Source: Myxococcales bacterium (GTDB lineage Bacteria; Myxococcota_A; Polyangia; Polyangiales; Polyangiaceae). From it: DNA of 64,000 bases. Location: positions 62,001 to 126,000 of the forward strand of contig JAEUKE010000153.1 in the NCBI GenBank assembly GCA_016794345.1, read 5' to 3'. Below the pieces are notes generated by a model, which was not told the DNA's origin, did no database searches, and saw only the letters and a program-made list of their open reading frames with translations. Position numbers and translations under genes: made by a program. Below, in pieces: positions 33,697-41,371 of the stretch (positions are counted from its first letter, which is position 1; every line of letters begins with the position of its first letter).

Positions 33697-34545
33697 TCAG
33701 GGCGCCTGTGTCGAGAGAGGCTCGACGAGCAGGATGCGATCGGTCCGGAGCTCGCGCCGGCCCCGGCCGGGGAGCAAATAGCCAATCGCGCGCGGCGGGT
33801 CGAGGTCGGAAGCGAGCTTCGTGATCACCATCGAGAGCTCCTGGGGCTTCTTGCCGCTCGGGCGATAACGAATCCGGACGGGCGAGCCGGCCGCCTCGGC
33901 GCGCTGGAGCGCGGCGAGGATCGCCGGGCGCGCGTGACGCGACTCCACCTCGGTGTGCCACAGATCGCGTGGCGTGGCGGGGCCGAGCTCGGTCACCAGG
34001 CGACCGAAGACGTGCCGCAACGTGCGCACGTCGTCGCCCGCGCGGTGCGCGCGTCGCTCGGGCGCCCCGAGCGCGACCGCGAGCGACTCGAGCGAGTGGC
34101 TCTCGAAGCCAAAGACCCGGCGAGACAGGACGAGCGAATCGAGGAAACAGGCGAGCTTCTGGGCCCGCCCCGCGCGCGCCAGCTCGGCTTCCAGGAAACG
34201 CACGTCCCAGATCGCCGCGTGCGCGACGAGCACCGCGCCGTCGAGAATGGCGCCGACCCGCGCGGCGACCTCCGCGAAGGTCGGCGCCCCGGCGACTGCG
34301 TCCTTCGTGATTCCATGCACCGAAGGCTCCCAGACGCGCGCGTCGTCGGGCCGGACGAGCGTCTCGAGCCGGTCCTCGACAACGCTGCCCACCACGCGCT
34401 CGACGCAGACCTCGATCACCCGATCGCGGCCCGGATCCAGCCCCGTCATCTCCAGATCGACGAACGCGAGCGGCGCTTCGGCGAGCGGGAGATCCCATGG
34501 CGGCCCCGACGGCGGGGCGGCCCCGTGGTGAGTCGGCGCCGTCAT
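33697..34545 (-). CDS. DnaQ-type 3'-5' exonuclease with C-terminal WYL-like region
   Basis: 282 residues from ATG 34545, overlapping the stop of the upstream lipoprotein gene (ATGA at 34542-34545). The DEDDh exonuclease core is clear: FVDLEMTGLDP (Asp30, Glu32), HAAIWDVRFLEAEL, and HRAGDDVRTL. This is the epsilon/DnaQ exonuclease fold used in proofreading or nucleic-acid trimming. The last 80 residues (AILAALQRAEAAGSPVRIRYRPSG ... GYLLPGRGRRELRTDRILLVEPL) resemble a WYL ligand-sensing domain, an unusual partner. No DNA polymerase III genes are adjacent. Confidence 0.75.
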   Translation of the reverse strand: MTAPTHHGAAPPSGPPWDLPLAEAPLAFVDLEMTGLDPGRDRVIEVCVERVVGSVVEDRLETLVRPDDARVWEPSVHGITKDAVAGAPTFAEVAARVGAILDGAVLVAHAAIWDVRFLEAELARAGRAQKLACFLDSLVLSRRVFGFESHSLESLAVALGAPERRAHRAGDDVRTLRHVFGRLVTELGPATPRDLWHTEVESRHARPAILAALQRAEAAGSPVRIRYRPSGKKPQELSMVITKLASDLDPPRAIGYLLPGRGRRELRTDRILLVEPLSTQAP

Positions 34546-34994
34546 GGCACGATGGTGAGCTTCAGCGCGTCGTCGCAGAACGCGACGAGCTTCCAGCCCT
34601 CTCTCTCGCACAGGAAAAAGTCCACGCAGCCGGTGAGGCAGGGGTTGGGGCAGGTCTCCGCGGCCACGGCGGGGCAGTCCGGCTCCTGCAAGTCCGGCGT
34701 GCAGCCCTCCGCCTCGGTGCTGTGGTCGATGACCACCGGGGCGCAGCCCCCCTCCCCGGCGCCGCCGGCCCCGCTGCTCGTCGCGCTCGCGGACGTCACG
34801 GGGTTGTTCGGGCAGCGCTCGACGCGCTCCCAGTCGCCCTGCACGCAGTCGTAGAGGGCGGCACAATACACGTCGTCACAGGTCCCGCCGCGACCGATGG
34901 GGCAGCCGTCCGCGGGGATCTCTCCGCAGAGCAGGACGCCCGGGCTGTCGCAGGCGGCGAGGGCGAGCCAGATGGCGACCGAAACGCGACGCAC
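34542..34994 (-). CDS. Small cysteine-rich lipoprotein
   Basis: 150 residues from a GTG at 34994 that precedes a signal peptide with lipobox WLALAAC (Cys15); a longer frame upstream is open but lacks a signal. The mature part has some 14 cysteines in short C-x-n-C modules (CPNPCLTGCVDFFLC) and a Gly/Ala/Ser-rich middle. The pattern is that of many Cys-rich surface lipoproteins of myxobacteria. Function unknown. Its stop overlaps the exonuclease start. Confidence 0.6.
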   Translation of the reverse strand: MRRVSVAIWLALAACDSPGVLLCGEIPADGCPIGRGGTCDDVYCAALYDCVQGDWERVERCPNNPVTSASATSSGAGGAGEGGCAPVVIDHSTEAEGCTPDLQEPDCPAVAAETCPNPCLTGCVDFFLCEREGWKLVAFCDDALKLTIVP

Positions 34995-35076
34995 ATGCGT
35001 CTGATACCCCTGCTTTCGGCGCGCCGCACGCGACAACCCACGGCCGGGCTCCCGTTTCGTCTACTATGCGGGCGCG

Positions 35077-35649
35077 ATGTCCCTGCCCCGTCTGCTTCCC
35101 TCCCTCGGCGCAGCGCTCCTTCTCGCGTGCTCGCAGAGCGGCAGTCAGCCCGCCCAACCGACGGAAACGAGCCCTCTCACGAGCGGCGCAAACGACGAAC
35201 AGGCCTCTGCCGAGGTCGCAGCCGCGAGCTCGGCAGAGCCCGAGCCCGGGTCGGGAGCCCCCGGCGAGCCCGCGGGCGACATCACGAACGACCCGCCCGA
35301 CGGCGGCGTGGTGATGAACAACGCCACGACGGCCAAAGATGCAGGCGGCAGCGACAGGCTGCGGCCCATCATCGACCTCATCGCGCAGAACCGCGAGAAG
35401 TTCCGCGCGTGCTTCGACGAGTGGGGCCGGCAGAACCCCGGGCGTGAGGTGAAGATCACCCTCACCCTCAAGCTCAAGCCGAGCGGAGAGCTCACGAGCG
35501 CCGCGTTCAAGGCCGACGAGAGCGATCTCAAGGACGACAAGATGGAGGCCTGCATGGCCAAGGCCGCCGGCGAGCTGAAGTTCCCGGAGTCGCCGAAGGG
35601 CATGGACACCACCTACAACCACCGCTTCAACTTCAAGTCGCGCAAGTGA
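35077..35649 (+). CDS. AgmX/PglI C-terminal domain lipoprotein
   Basis: 190 residues. A signal peptide with ALLLAC (Cys18) leads into a Ser/Pro/Ala/Glu-rich linker (20-90). Residues about 100-185 (IIDLIAQNREKFRACFDEWGRQNPGREVKITLTLKLKPSGELTSA) match the AgmX/PglI C-terminal domain, a TonB-C-like fold frequent in myxobacterial gliding-related and envelope proteins. The two conserved cysteines (in FRACFDEW and MEACMAKAA) probably form a disulfide. The following 550-residue gene overlaps it by 4 bp (GTGA at 35646-35649). Confidence 0.78.
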   Translation: MSLPRLLPSLGAALLLACSQSGSQPAQPTETSPLTSGANDEQASAEVAAASSAEPEPGSGAPGEPAGDITNDPPDGGVVMNNATTAKDAGGSDRLRPIIDLIAQNREKFRACFDEWGRQNPGREVKITLTLKLKPSGELTSAAFKADESDLKDDKMEACMAKAAGELKFPESPKGMDTTYNHRFNFKSRK

Positions 35650-37298
35650 CCCACAGCGAGCCGCGTGGCTTCTCGGTGACCGTGCCTCCGCCGGTCGTCG
35701 GTCCGTCCCCCGTCCCGCCCGGCAAGGCGTTCTCGGGCCGCAACGCGTACGCGGAGCTGCTCCGCGATACGCGCGGCATGAAGCGCGAGCAGCAGCAGGC
35801 GCGAGACGCCTGGTTCGCCGGCCTCGCCGCCGAGCGAAAGGACGAGATCCTCTTCGAGCTCGAGATCCTCCTGAAGGGCCTCGCTTGTTTCGCCAACCCG
35901 CGCAACCACCCGGGCGCGGGGCGCCGCCGCACCTTCGTGTCGCTCGATTTCCGCGAGCACCTCGGGCAAGCCCAGGGCGGCGTGCTCCGCATCGTGCAGC
36001 TCTCGCGGGCGCTGCTCGGCGACCGCGATCGGGCCTTCGTGTTCAACCGGTACCTCGAGACCGTCTTGCCCGAGGACAGCGCGCGCACGCGCCTCTCGCT
36101 CTCCTCGCTCGCGGAGCAGCAGACGCCGGAGGAGAGCCTCGTCGTGATGCGCCAGGGCCTCACGAACGTGGTCGAGGTCATGAACGGGCTCTTGAAGCTG
36201 CCGCGTGTGCCCTTCCGGCTCTTCTACTCGATGCTCGCGACGGCCATCCGCGAGAGCGCGCAGTCGACGTTCTTCAACCCGCTCGCCGCGCTCGAGTTCC
36301 GGCCGGAGTTCGACCGCATCCCTTCCGGGCAGGTCCTCGAGCTGATCCAGAGCGTCACGGGCGAGCACGCGCACAGGCTCGTCGCGCTCAGCTTCCTCTC
36401 GCTCTTTCGAATGCTCCGCTACCTGCGCCTCATCGACGGCATCGCGCTCGATCACACCGATCGACGCGTGGGCGGGCGCGCCTACCTCGTGCTCTCCGTT
36501 CTCCGGAGCGACGCGCGCGCCCTCTCCGGCTACCTGCGCCGGCGCGCCGGCGGCCTGCTCGCGGACGGCTTCCAGCGCGACCTCCTGCGGGTGCCCGCCA
36601 GCCAGATCGGCGCGCGCTTCGACGAGCTCAGGAGCGAAGGCGATCGGCTCGTCGCGATCAAGGGCGCGCTCACCGGCGTCGCCTCCAACCTGCGGCTCGA
36701 GCTACGCCGAACCTTCGAGCACGACCTGCCGCCCGTGGAGGCGAGCCTGCCGGAGGCGGAGCTCCGAGCGCGGCTGCGCGAGGTGACGAAGAACCTCCGG
36801 CCGGCCATCCAGAACGCGGTGCTCTTCCTGGGCAAGGCGCTGAAGCGGACGCTCGAAGAAGGCAACGTGTTCGACGATCTCGCCGCGCGGCGCGCCTCGA
36901 GCGACAGGCTGCGTCGGGACGTGTGGATGTTCGCGCAGATCGCCCGTGCGTTCGCCAGCAAGGCGCGCCACGCCGACCCGACGATCGATCAATGGAGCAA
37001 GCTCCAGAGCTTCGCGTTCGTGCGCGAGTTCCTCGGCTACTTCCGCGCGATGGGCTACCCGCTCCTGCGCGTCGGCGACTACCCGCGCTTCGACGCGTTC
37101 ATGAGCGCCATGAACGGGCTCAGCGAGACCGATCTCCTCGACCCGCAGCGGCTCGGCCACGCCATCGACGAGGCCGAGGCGTTCCACGAGTTCCTGATCG
37201 ATCTCTTCAACGCCATCAGCGAGCGCGAAGAGCTGAAGGACATCCCCTTCGACCGACACGCGGCCGCGCGGGCGCTGCGCCTCTACCTCGGCGACTGA
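35646..37298 (+). CDS. Uncharacterised 550-residue helical protein
   Basis: Starts at GTG 35646, overlapping the stop of the AgmX/PglI-type lipoprotein, and reads cleanly to 37298. It has no signal peptide and no transmembrane segment; the sequence is rich in helices with heptad-like spacing (for example ASSDRLRRDVWMFAQIARAF). It begins with a Pro/Val-rich stretch (FSVTVPPPVVGPSPVPPGK). I do not recognise the family. The translational coupling to an envelope lipoprotein suggests a joint role. Transcription ends at a good intrinsic terminator 25 nt downstream. Confidence 0.7.
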   Translation: MTHSEPRGFSVTVPPPVVGPSPVPPGKAFSGRNAYAELLRDTRGMKREQQQARDAWFAGLAAERKDEILFELEILLKGLACFANPRNHPGAGRRRTFVSLDFREHLGQAQGGVLRIVQLSRALLGDRDRAFVFNRYLETVLPEDSARTRLSLSSLAEQQTPEESLVVMRQGLTNVVEVMNGLLKLPRVPFRLFYSMLATAIRESAQSTFFNPLAALEFRPEFDRIPSGQVLELIQSVTGEHAHRLVALSFLSLFRMLRYLRLIDGIALDHTDRRVGGRAYLVLSVLRSDARALSGYLRRRAGGLLADGFQRDLLRVPASQIGARFDELRSEGDRLVAIKGALTGVASNLRLELRRTFEHDLPPVEASLPEAELRARLREVTKNLRPAIQNAVLFLGKALKRTLEEGNVFDDLAARRASSDRLRRDVWMFAQIARAFASKARHADPTIDQWSKLQSFAFVREFLGYFRAMGYPLLRVGDYPRFDAFMSAMNGLSETDLLDPQRLGHAIDEAEAFHEFLIDLFNAISEREELKDIPFDRHAAARALRLYLGD

Positions 37299-37322
37299 CC
37301 CCTGTCTCGGCGACAAAGCACG

Positions 37323-37358
37323 AAAAGTGGCGTCGTCATCGAGTGACGAGCCACTTTT
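37323..37358 (+). terminator. Intrinsic terminator after the 550-residue gene
   Basis: AAAAGTGGC, a bulged G, TCGTCA, loop TCGAG, TGACGA, then GCCACTTTT: a 15-bp stem that ends in a T-run (TTTTCTT). The stem also has A-tracts on the left arm, so it may work in both directions. Confidence 0.85.
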
Positions 37359-37485
37359 CTTGCCCCCATCTCAGGGTTTCAAGCTCCCAGTCGCGGCAAA
37401 TCAATGCCGGTATCGACAACCCCGGGTCGTCCAGCAGCAGGACGTCGATGCAAGGGGGGTACTGCTTAAGCGCGCATCGACAAGG

Positions 37486-37509
37486 ACCCACGCGCGAGCG
37501 CGTGTGGGT
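37486..37509. repeat. Long GC inverted repeat between the 550-residue gene and the H1-like gene
   Basis: ACCCACGCGCG, loop AG, CGCGTGTGGGT: 11 bp with one G-T pair. It lies 82 nt downstream of the stop of the minus-strand H1-like gene, so it may end that transcript, but it has no T-tract. The rest of 37359-37590 shows nothing else I can name. Confidence 0.4.
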
Positions 37510-37590
37510 TACCCGGTTTCACCGCGACTGGAGCTTGCCGAGCGCGTCTTCGGTCAGGTGACCGTCGTACGGCTCAGCAAGCTGCCACGC

Positions 37591-37902
37591 TCATTCCGAT
37601 TCGTCAGACGAAGCGGCAACAGGCGCAGGCGCCGCTGGAGCGGGCGCGGCCTTCGCCTTGCGGGGCGCAGCCTTGCGCGCCGCCTTCTTCTTCGGAGCGG
37701 CCTTGCGCTTCGCAGCCTTCTTGGCGGCCTTCTTCGGGGCAGCCTTCTTGGCAGCGCGCTTCGGAGCGGCCTTCTTCGCCGCCGCCTTCTTCGGCGCAGC
37801 CTTCTTCGCCTTGGCAACCTTCGACGCCTTGCCGGCGGCCGGCTTCTTCGCCGTCTTGGTGCCCTTCTTCACGGCCTTCTTCGCAGTCTTCTTAGCAGCC
37901 AT
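37591..37902 (-). CDS. Histone H1-like lysine/alanine/proline-rich nucleoid protein
   Basis: 103 residues from ATG 37902, with AGGAGG 7 nt upstream. The sequence is a run of KKA, KKAAPKKAA and KRAAKK units between an MAAKKTAKKAVKKG start and an acidic end (VAASSDESE). This is the composition of eukaryote-H1-like bacterial proteins (HctB/Hc1-like AKP tails), which bind DNA non-specifically. Almost all lysines are coded AAG, as is usual in this GC-rich genome. A candidate promoter lies about 155 bp upstream, implying a long leader. Confidence 0.8.
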   Translation of the reverse strand: MAAKKTAKKAVKKGTKTAKKPAAGKASKVAKAKKAAPKKAAAKKAAPKRAAKKAAPKKAAKKAAKRKAAPKKKAARKAAPRKAKAAPAPAAPAPVAASSDESE

Positions 37903-38035
37903 CTGCGTCCTCCTGTGGCGCTGCACTTTGTCTCTCGAGCTTCGCTCGCATCGCCCATCGCGCCTTCGAACCAGTCGACGGCCGCGCCGAACGAGGCGTT
38001 GTTTAGATTCGCTGGATTTCGTCGAGAAACGTCAT

Positions 38036-38056
38036 GTGCAGCAACAGATGTTGCAC
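38036..38056. promoter_or_regulatory. Inverted repeat at the predicted start of the H1-like transcript
   Basis: GTGCA, 11 bp, TGCAC. It lies immediately downstream of the minus-strand -10 element at 38059-38064, where a repressor could block transcription. Confidence 0.35.
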
Positions 38057-38058
38057 GA

Positions 38059-38087
38059 CGTATATTGCCACGCATGGGCATCGTCAA
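38059..38087 (-). promoter_or_regulatory. Sigma-70 promoter candidate for the H1-like gene
   Basis: On the minus strand TTGACG, a 17-bp spacer and TATACG. The predicted start near 38051 leaves a leader of about 150 nt before the ATG at 37902. The region 37903-38200 is clearly AT-richer than its surroundings. Confidence 0.5.
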
Positions 38088-38163
38088 GAAATTTTTTCGA
38101 GGCTTGATTTGGTACACCCACCAACTCCTCCGAGGAGTGCTCCGCAAGCATTGCGGAGGTTGA
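38074..38163 (+). other. 29-codon open reading frame within a hairpin-rich stretch (uncertain)
   Basis: A plus-strand ATG at 38074 opens MGIVKKFFRGLIWYTHQLLR and more, 29 residues, basic and hydrophobic. No ribosome-binding site is visible, although TATATT at 38061-38066 would make it nearly leaderless. The third codon positions are far less G/C-rich than in this genome's genes, so coding is doubtful. Within it are two hairpins (ACTCCTC-C-GAGGAGT at 38124-38138, CTCCGCAA-GCA-TTGCGGAG at 38140-38158). Confidence 0.25.
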
Positions 38164-38175
38164 ACGGGGGCACAG

Positions 38176-38206
38176 CGGCGTCAACGTCACATTTCGATTG
38201 ACGCCG
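38176..38206. terminator. Inverted repeat, possible terminator
   Basis: CGGCGTCAA, a 13-nt loop, TTGACGCCG, perfect 9 bp, 12 nt downstream of the small frame. The remaining 38207-38396 holds no gene or signal I can support. Confidence 0.35.
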
Positions 38207-38396
38207 TCTCTTCGCCATGCATCTGCGAGACGTTCGCCGGTTGGCTTCGGTGACCTCGAACCGCCCAAACCGGGCGCGAAACTGCCGATTCGCGCCGAGC
38301 GAGACCGCCCCCCGGCCGCGGGCTCCGCTCCCTTCCTCGAGCACGCGAAGCCAGTTGAATGCCACCCTCGAGGTCGCTTACGGTGCGCCGGAGGTC

Positions 38397-38423
38397 GGCT
38401 CGCCAGTGCGGCGAGCCAGGAGG
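38397..38423 (+). promoter_or_regulatory. Hairpin abutting the ribosome-binding site of the OmpA-family gene
   Basis: GGCTCGCC, loop AGTGC, GGCGAGCC (38397-38417), directly followed by AGGAGG (38418-38423). The ATG at 38430 is at the right distance. The fold could influence ribosome access or mark an operator. Confidence 0.45.
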
Positions 38424-38429
38424 ATGACG

Positions 38430-39257
38430 ATGCTCAGCAGAGGTCGTAGGACAGGCGGGCTAGCAGCACTGGCCCTGCTCTTCGCGCTCGGTGCCGGCTG
38501 CGGACCCAGCCAGGAGGACTTCGACGCGAAGGTCCGTGAGGTCGAGGACCTGAAGAATCGCCTCGCGGCGGAGCAAGCCGCGAGCAAGAAGTCGCAAGGC
38601 GAGCTCGCCGACTCCAAGGCGCGGATCGAGCAGCTGAAGGAGCAGCTCCGCGCGGCCGGCGTCGACATCTCGAACCTGAACGCGAACCTGGAGCAGCAGG
38701 CTCGCGCGCTCGAGGACTACAAGAAGCGCGCGGAGCAGCTCGAAGCGATCCGGCAGCGCTTCGAGCTCCTCCGGAAGAAGCTCGACGAGCTGACGAAGTT
38801 CGGCCTCAAGGTGCAGATCCGCAAGGGTCGCATCGTGATCCAGCTTCCGGGCGACGTCCTCTTCGACTCCGGCAAGGAGACGCTCAAGAAAGAGGGCAAG
38901 GACATCCTCTCGAAGGTCGCGGACGTCATCCGCAACGACAAGGGCCTCGCGTCTCGGACGTACCAGGCCGCCGGCCACACGGACAACCAGCCCTTCAAGG
39001 GCGGCTTCAAGGACAACTGGGGCCTCAGCGCCATGCGCGCCCGCGAGGTGCTCGTGTTCCTGGTCGCGCCCCCCGGCAAGGACAACAAAGATGGCGGCGG
39101 GCTGAACCCGGCCACGTGGTCGGCAGTCGGCTACGGCGACACCGATCCGGTCGCCGACAACTCGAGCACGGAAGGCCGGCAGCAGAACCGCCGCGTCGAG
39201 CTCGTCATCATGCCGAACGTCGACGAGATGATCGATCTCAAGACGATCACGAAGTAG
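38430..39257 (+). CDS. OmpA/MotB-family peptidoglycan-binding lipoprotein with coiled coil
   Basis: 275 residues from the ATG at 38430, which is 6 nt after AGGAGG (the ATG at 38424 is too close to it). Signal peptide with lipobox GAGC (Cys24). A coiled-coil stalk runs from about 28 to 125, then an OmpA/MotB-type domain (about 135-265): VIQLPGDVLFDSGKETLK, AAGHTDNQPFKG, LSAMRAREVLVFLV and EGRQQNRRVELVI, the peptidoglycan-binding motif. It would tie the outer membrane to the cell wall. Ppx/GppA follows 4 bp later. Confidence 0.87.
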   Translation: MLSRGRRTGGLAALALLFALGAGCGPSQEDFDAKVREVEDLKNRLAAEQAASKKSQGELADSKARIEQLKEQLRAAGVDISNLNANLEQQARALEDYKKRAEQLEAIRQRFELLRKKLDELTKFGLKVQIRKGRIVIQLPGDVLFDSGKETLKKEGKDILSKVADVIRNDKGLASRTYQAAGHTDNQPFKGGFKDNWGLSAMRAREVLVFLVAPPGKDNKDGGGLNPATWSAVGYGDTDPVADNSSTEGRQQNRRVELVIMPNVDEMIDLKTITK

Positions 39258-39261
39258 TCGT

Positions 39262-40209
39262 ATGGGCCGCGGCGCGCAGCTCTCCGCCGGCGACCGCGTC
39301 GCGGCCATCGACATCGGGACCAACTCGGTCCTCCTGACGATCGCCGCGGTGGGCGGCGCCGGCGCTCCCCTCTCGCCCCTCGCGGAGCGAGCGATCATCA
39401 CGCGGCTCGGCGAAGGCGTCGACAAGACGCGCCGCCTCGCCGACGCGGCCGTGGCGCGCACGCTGGACGCCCTGACCGAATACGCGACCGAGATCCGCGC
39501 CGCCGGCGTCACGCGGCTCGAGGTGGTCGGCACGAGCGCCATGAGGGACGCCGCGGGCGGCGGCGCCTTCGCCGATCGCGCAGCGGAGCTCCTCGGGACG
39601 CGCCCGCGTGTCGTCTCCGGTGACGAAGAGGCCCGCCTGACGTTTGCCGGCGGGCTCTCCGGGCTGGCGCTCGAAGCCAAGCGGGTCCTCGTCTTCGACA
39701 TCGGCGGCGGGAGCACCGAGCTCATCATCGGGACCACGGAGCCCATCTCGGTCGACCGCGCGGTCAGCCTCGACATCGGCAGCGTGCGGCTCACCGAGAG
39801 GCACGTCCGCTCCGATCCACCGACGTCCGCGGAGCTCGCGGCCGTGGACGCCGACATCGACGGCACCATCGCGTCGTTCGGCGCCGATGCGGTCGACGCC
39901 GTGGTCGGCGTGGCCGGCACCGTCACGTCGATCGCGGCGATCGCGAGGCGCGTCGACCCCTATGACGCTTCCGTCATTCATGGGATGCGCCTCTCCGCCG
40001 AGGAGGTCGACGACACCGCGGACCTGCTCGACCGACTGAGCGTCGCCGAGCGCACCAGGCTCCCGGGGCTCTCGCCCAAGCGCGCGGACGTCATCTGCGC
40101 CGGCGCCCACATCTGCCGGGGCGTCGTCCGCCTGGCCGGCGCCAAGGAGCTCGTCGTCTCCGATCGGGGCGTGCGCTGGGGCCTGCTTCAGGCCATGCTG
40201 TCCACCTAG
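39262..40209 (+). CDS. Ppx/GppA family phosphatase
   Basis: 315 residues, the short form of the family. It shows the ASKHA phosphate motifs AAIDIGTNSVLLTI and VFDIGGGSTELI, and GVAGTVTSIAAI. It lacks the extra C-terminal HD-like region of E. coli Ppx and GppA. It would act on exopolyphosphate or pppGpp; which one cannot be told from sequence. It starts 4 bp after the OmpA-family stop, so these are probably one operon. Confidence 0.9.
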   Translation: MGRGAQLSAGDRVAAIDIGTNSVLLTIAAVGGAGAPLSPLAERAIITRLGEGVDKTRRLADAAVARTLDALTEYATEIRAAGVTRLEVVGTSAMRDAAGGGAFADRAAELLGTRPRVVSGDEEARLTFAGGLSGLALEAKRVLVFDIGGGSTELIIGTTEPISVDRAVSLDIGSVRLTERHVRSDPPTSAELAAVDADIDGTIASFGADAVDAVVGVAGTVTSIAAIARRVDPYDASVIHGMRLSAEEVDDTADLLDRLSVAERTRLPGLSPKRADVICAGAHICRGVVRLAGAKELVVSDRGVRWGLLQAMLST

Positions 40210-40223
40210 CGAGCGAGACCCGT

Positions 40224-40252
40224 TTGACAAAGGGGGCCCCGCCCAGTAGAGT
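40224..40252 (+). promoter_or_regulatory. Strong sigma-70 promoter upstream of the structured RNA
   Basis: TTGACA, a 17-bp spacer, TAGAGT: a perfect -35 and a 4-of-6 -10, the best match to consensus that I saw in the window. The predicted start lies near 40259. Confidence 0.75.
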
Positions 40253-40258
40253 GCGCGC

Positions 40259-40365
40259 GCTTGGCGCAAACTGCGCTGGGTAGCCCAGAGGTCATAGTCC
40301 GCATTTCTGCGGATGGAATTGGCCTCGTCGCCCGCAGCCTCCTTCGAAAAATCGAGGAGGTTTTT
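40259..40365 (+). ncRNA. Candidate small RNA or transcription attenuator leader
   Basis: About 107 nt between a strong promoter and an intrinsic terminator, with no plausible gene. It folds into GCGCA-AAC-TGCGC (40264-40276), an alternative CTGGG-TAG-CCCAG (40276-40288), a long arm in which GAGGTCA (40288-40294) pairs with TGGCCTC (40320-40326) around an inner TCCGCA-TTTC-TGCGGA (40298-40313), and the terminator stem. It may be a free small RNA, or a leader that controls the CarD-family gene downstream. No known family was recognised. Confidence 0.6.
40338..40365 (+). terminator. Intrinsic terminator with T-tract
   Basis: CCTCC, a bulged T, TCGA, loop AAAA, TCGA, GGAGG, then TTTTT. Nine base pairs with a single bulge followed by five T, a textbook Rho-independent terminator, rare in this GC-rich window. 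Confidence 0.85.
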
Positions 40366-40463
40366 CCGTTCACTCCGTGGAGGTCGCCTCGTGCGTCCTC
40401 CGCCAAAGAGGACAGTCGTCCTTGCAGGAATGGATCCAAGCGGGCGCTTGTTGTGAGTACCAC

Positions 40464-40790
40464 GTGCAAACCACCCAAAGTCGCCAAGTGTCGCGAGTCG
40501 CCACGAAACAGGCAGGCCCTGCAGCATCCAAGCCCAAGGTTAAGAGCCCCGCGCCCAAGGCGGCCGGCCGCGCGTCGAGCGCGAGCCGAAGCGCCACACG
40601 GCCGGCTCCGAGCACCGCGGAGCCACGCAAGGCCCCTCGCGGCGCGAAGAAGCCTGCCACCGCGGAGCCCACCTTGACGGCTGAGGCGCCGGCTCCCGAG
40701 CCTCGCCAGGATCGCCCTCGCGAGCTTCCCCCCGAGCCCAGTCCGGCTGCAGCTCCCGCTGCCGCCGATCCGGCCGAAAGGAACGTCCCC
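40464..40790 (+). other. In-frame Lys/Ala/Pro-rich extension upstream of the CarD-family start (uncertain)
   Basis: The frame of the CarD-family gene is open upstream from at least GTG 40464 for 109 codons. The encoded stretch is rich in Ala, Pro, Lys and Arg (ASKPKVKSPAPKAAGR, APRGAKKPATAEP) and nearly all lysines are AAG. It could be a genuine DNA-binding tail, or the untranslated leader of the short form. The third-position G/C content is lower than in typical genes here (about 70%), which leaves the matter open. Between 40366 and 40463 nothing else is visible. Confidence 0.4.
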
Positions 40791-41294
<504 letters not shown>

Positions 41295-41299
41295 GGAGG

Positions 41300-41316
41300 T
41301 TCGATCCTCGATCGAA
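41300..41316 (+). terminator. Hairpin after the CarD-family gene
   Basis: TTCGATC, loop CTC, GATCGAA: a perfect 7-bp stem 5 nt after the stop codon, without a T-tract. May be a Rho-independent terminator core or a stabilising 3' structure. Confidence 0.4.
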
Positions 41317-41371
41317 GGGCAGCCGCTCTTGCTATCGTGAGCGCACCGCGCGTGCGCGGCCCCGATAGCGG

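Noticed and set aside
40259..40365. The structured RNA as SRP RNA, tmRNA, 6S RNA or a tRNA
   Set aside because: It lacks the SRP tetraloop region GGAAGGAAGC, a CCA-end/T-loop and tmRNA tag frame, and is too short for 6S RNA.
40261..40677. A short plus-strand frame beginning in the structured RNA
   Set aside because: It starts with TTG within the terminator-bearing leader, crosses the terminator and is Arg/Pro/Ser-rich with no homology.
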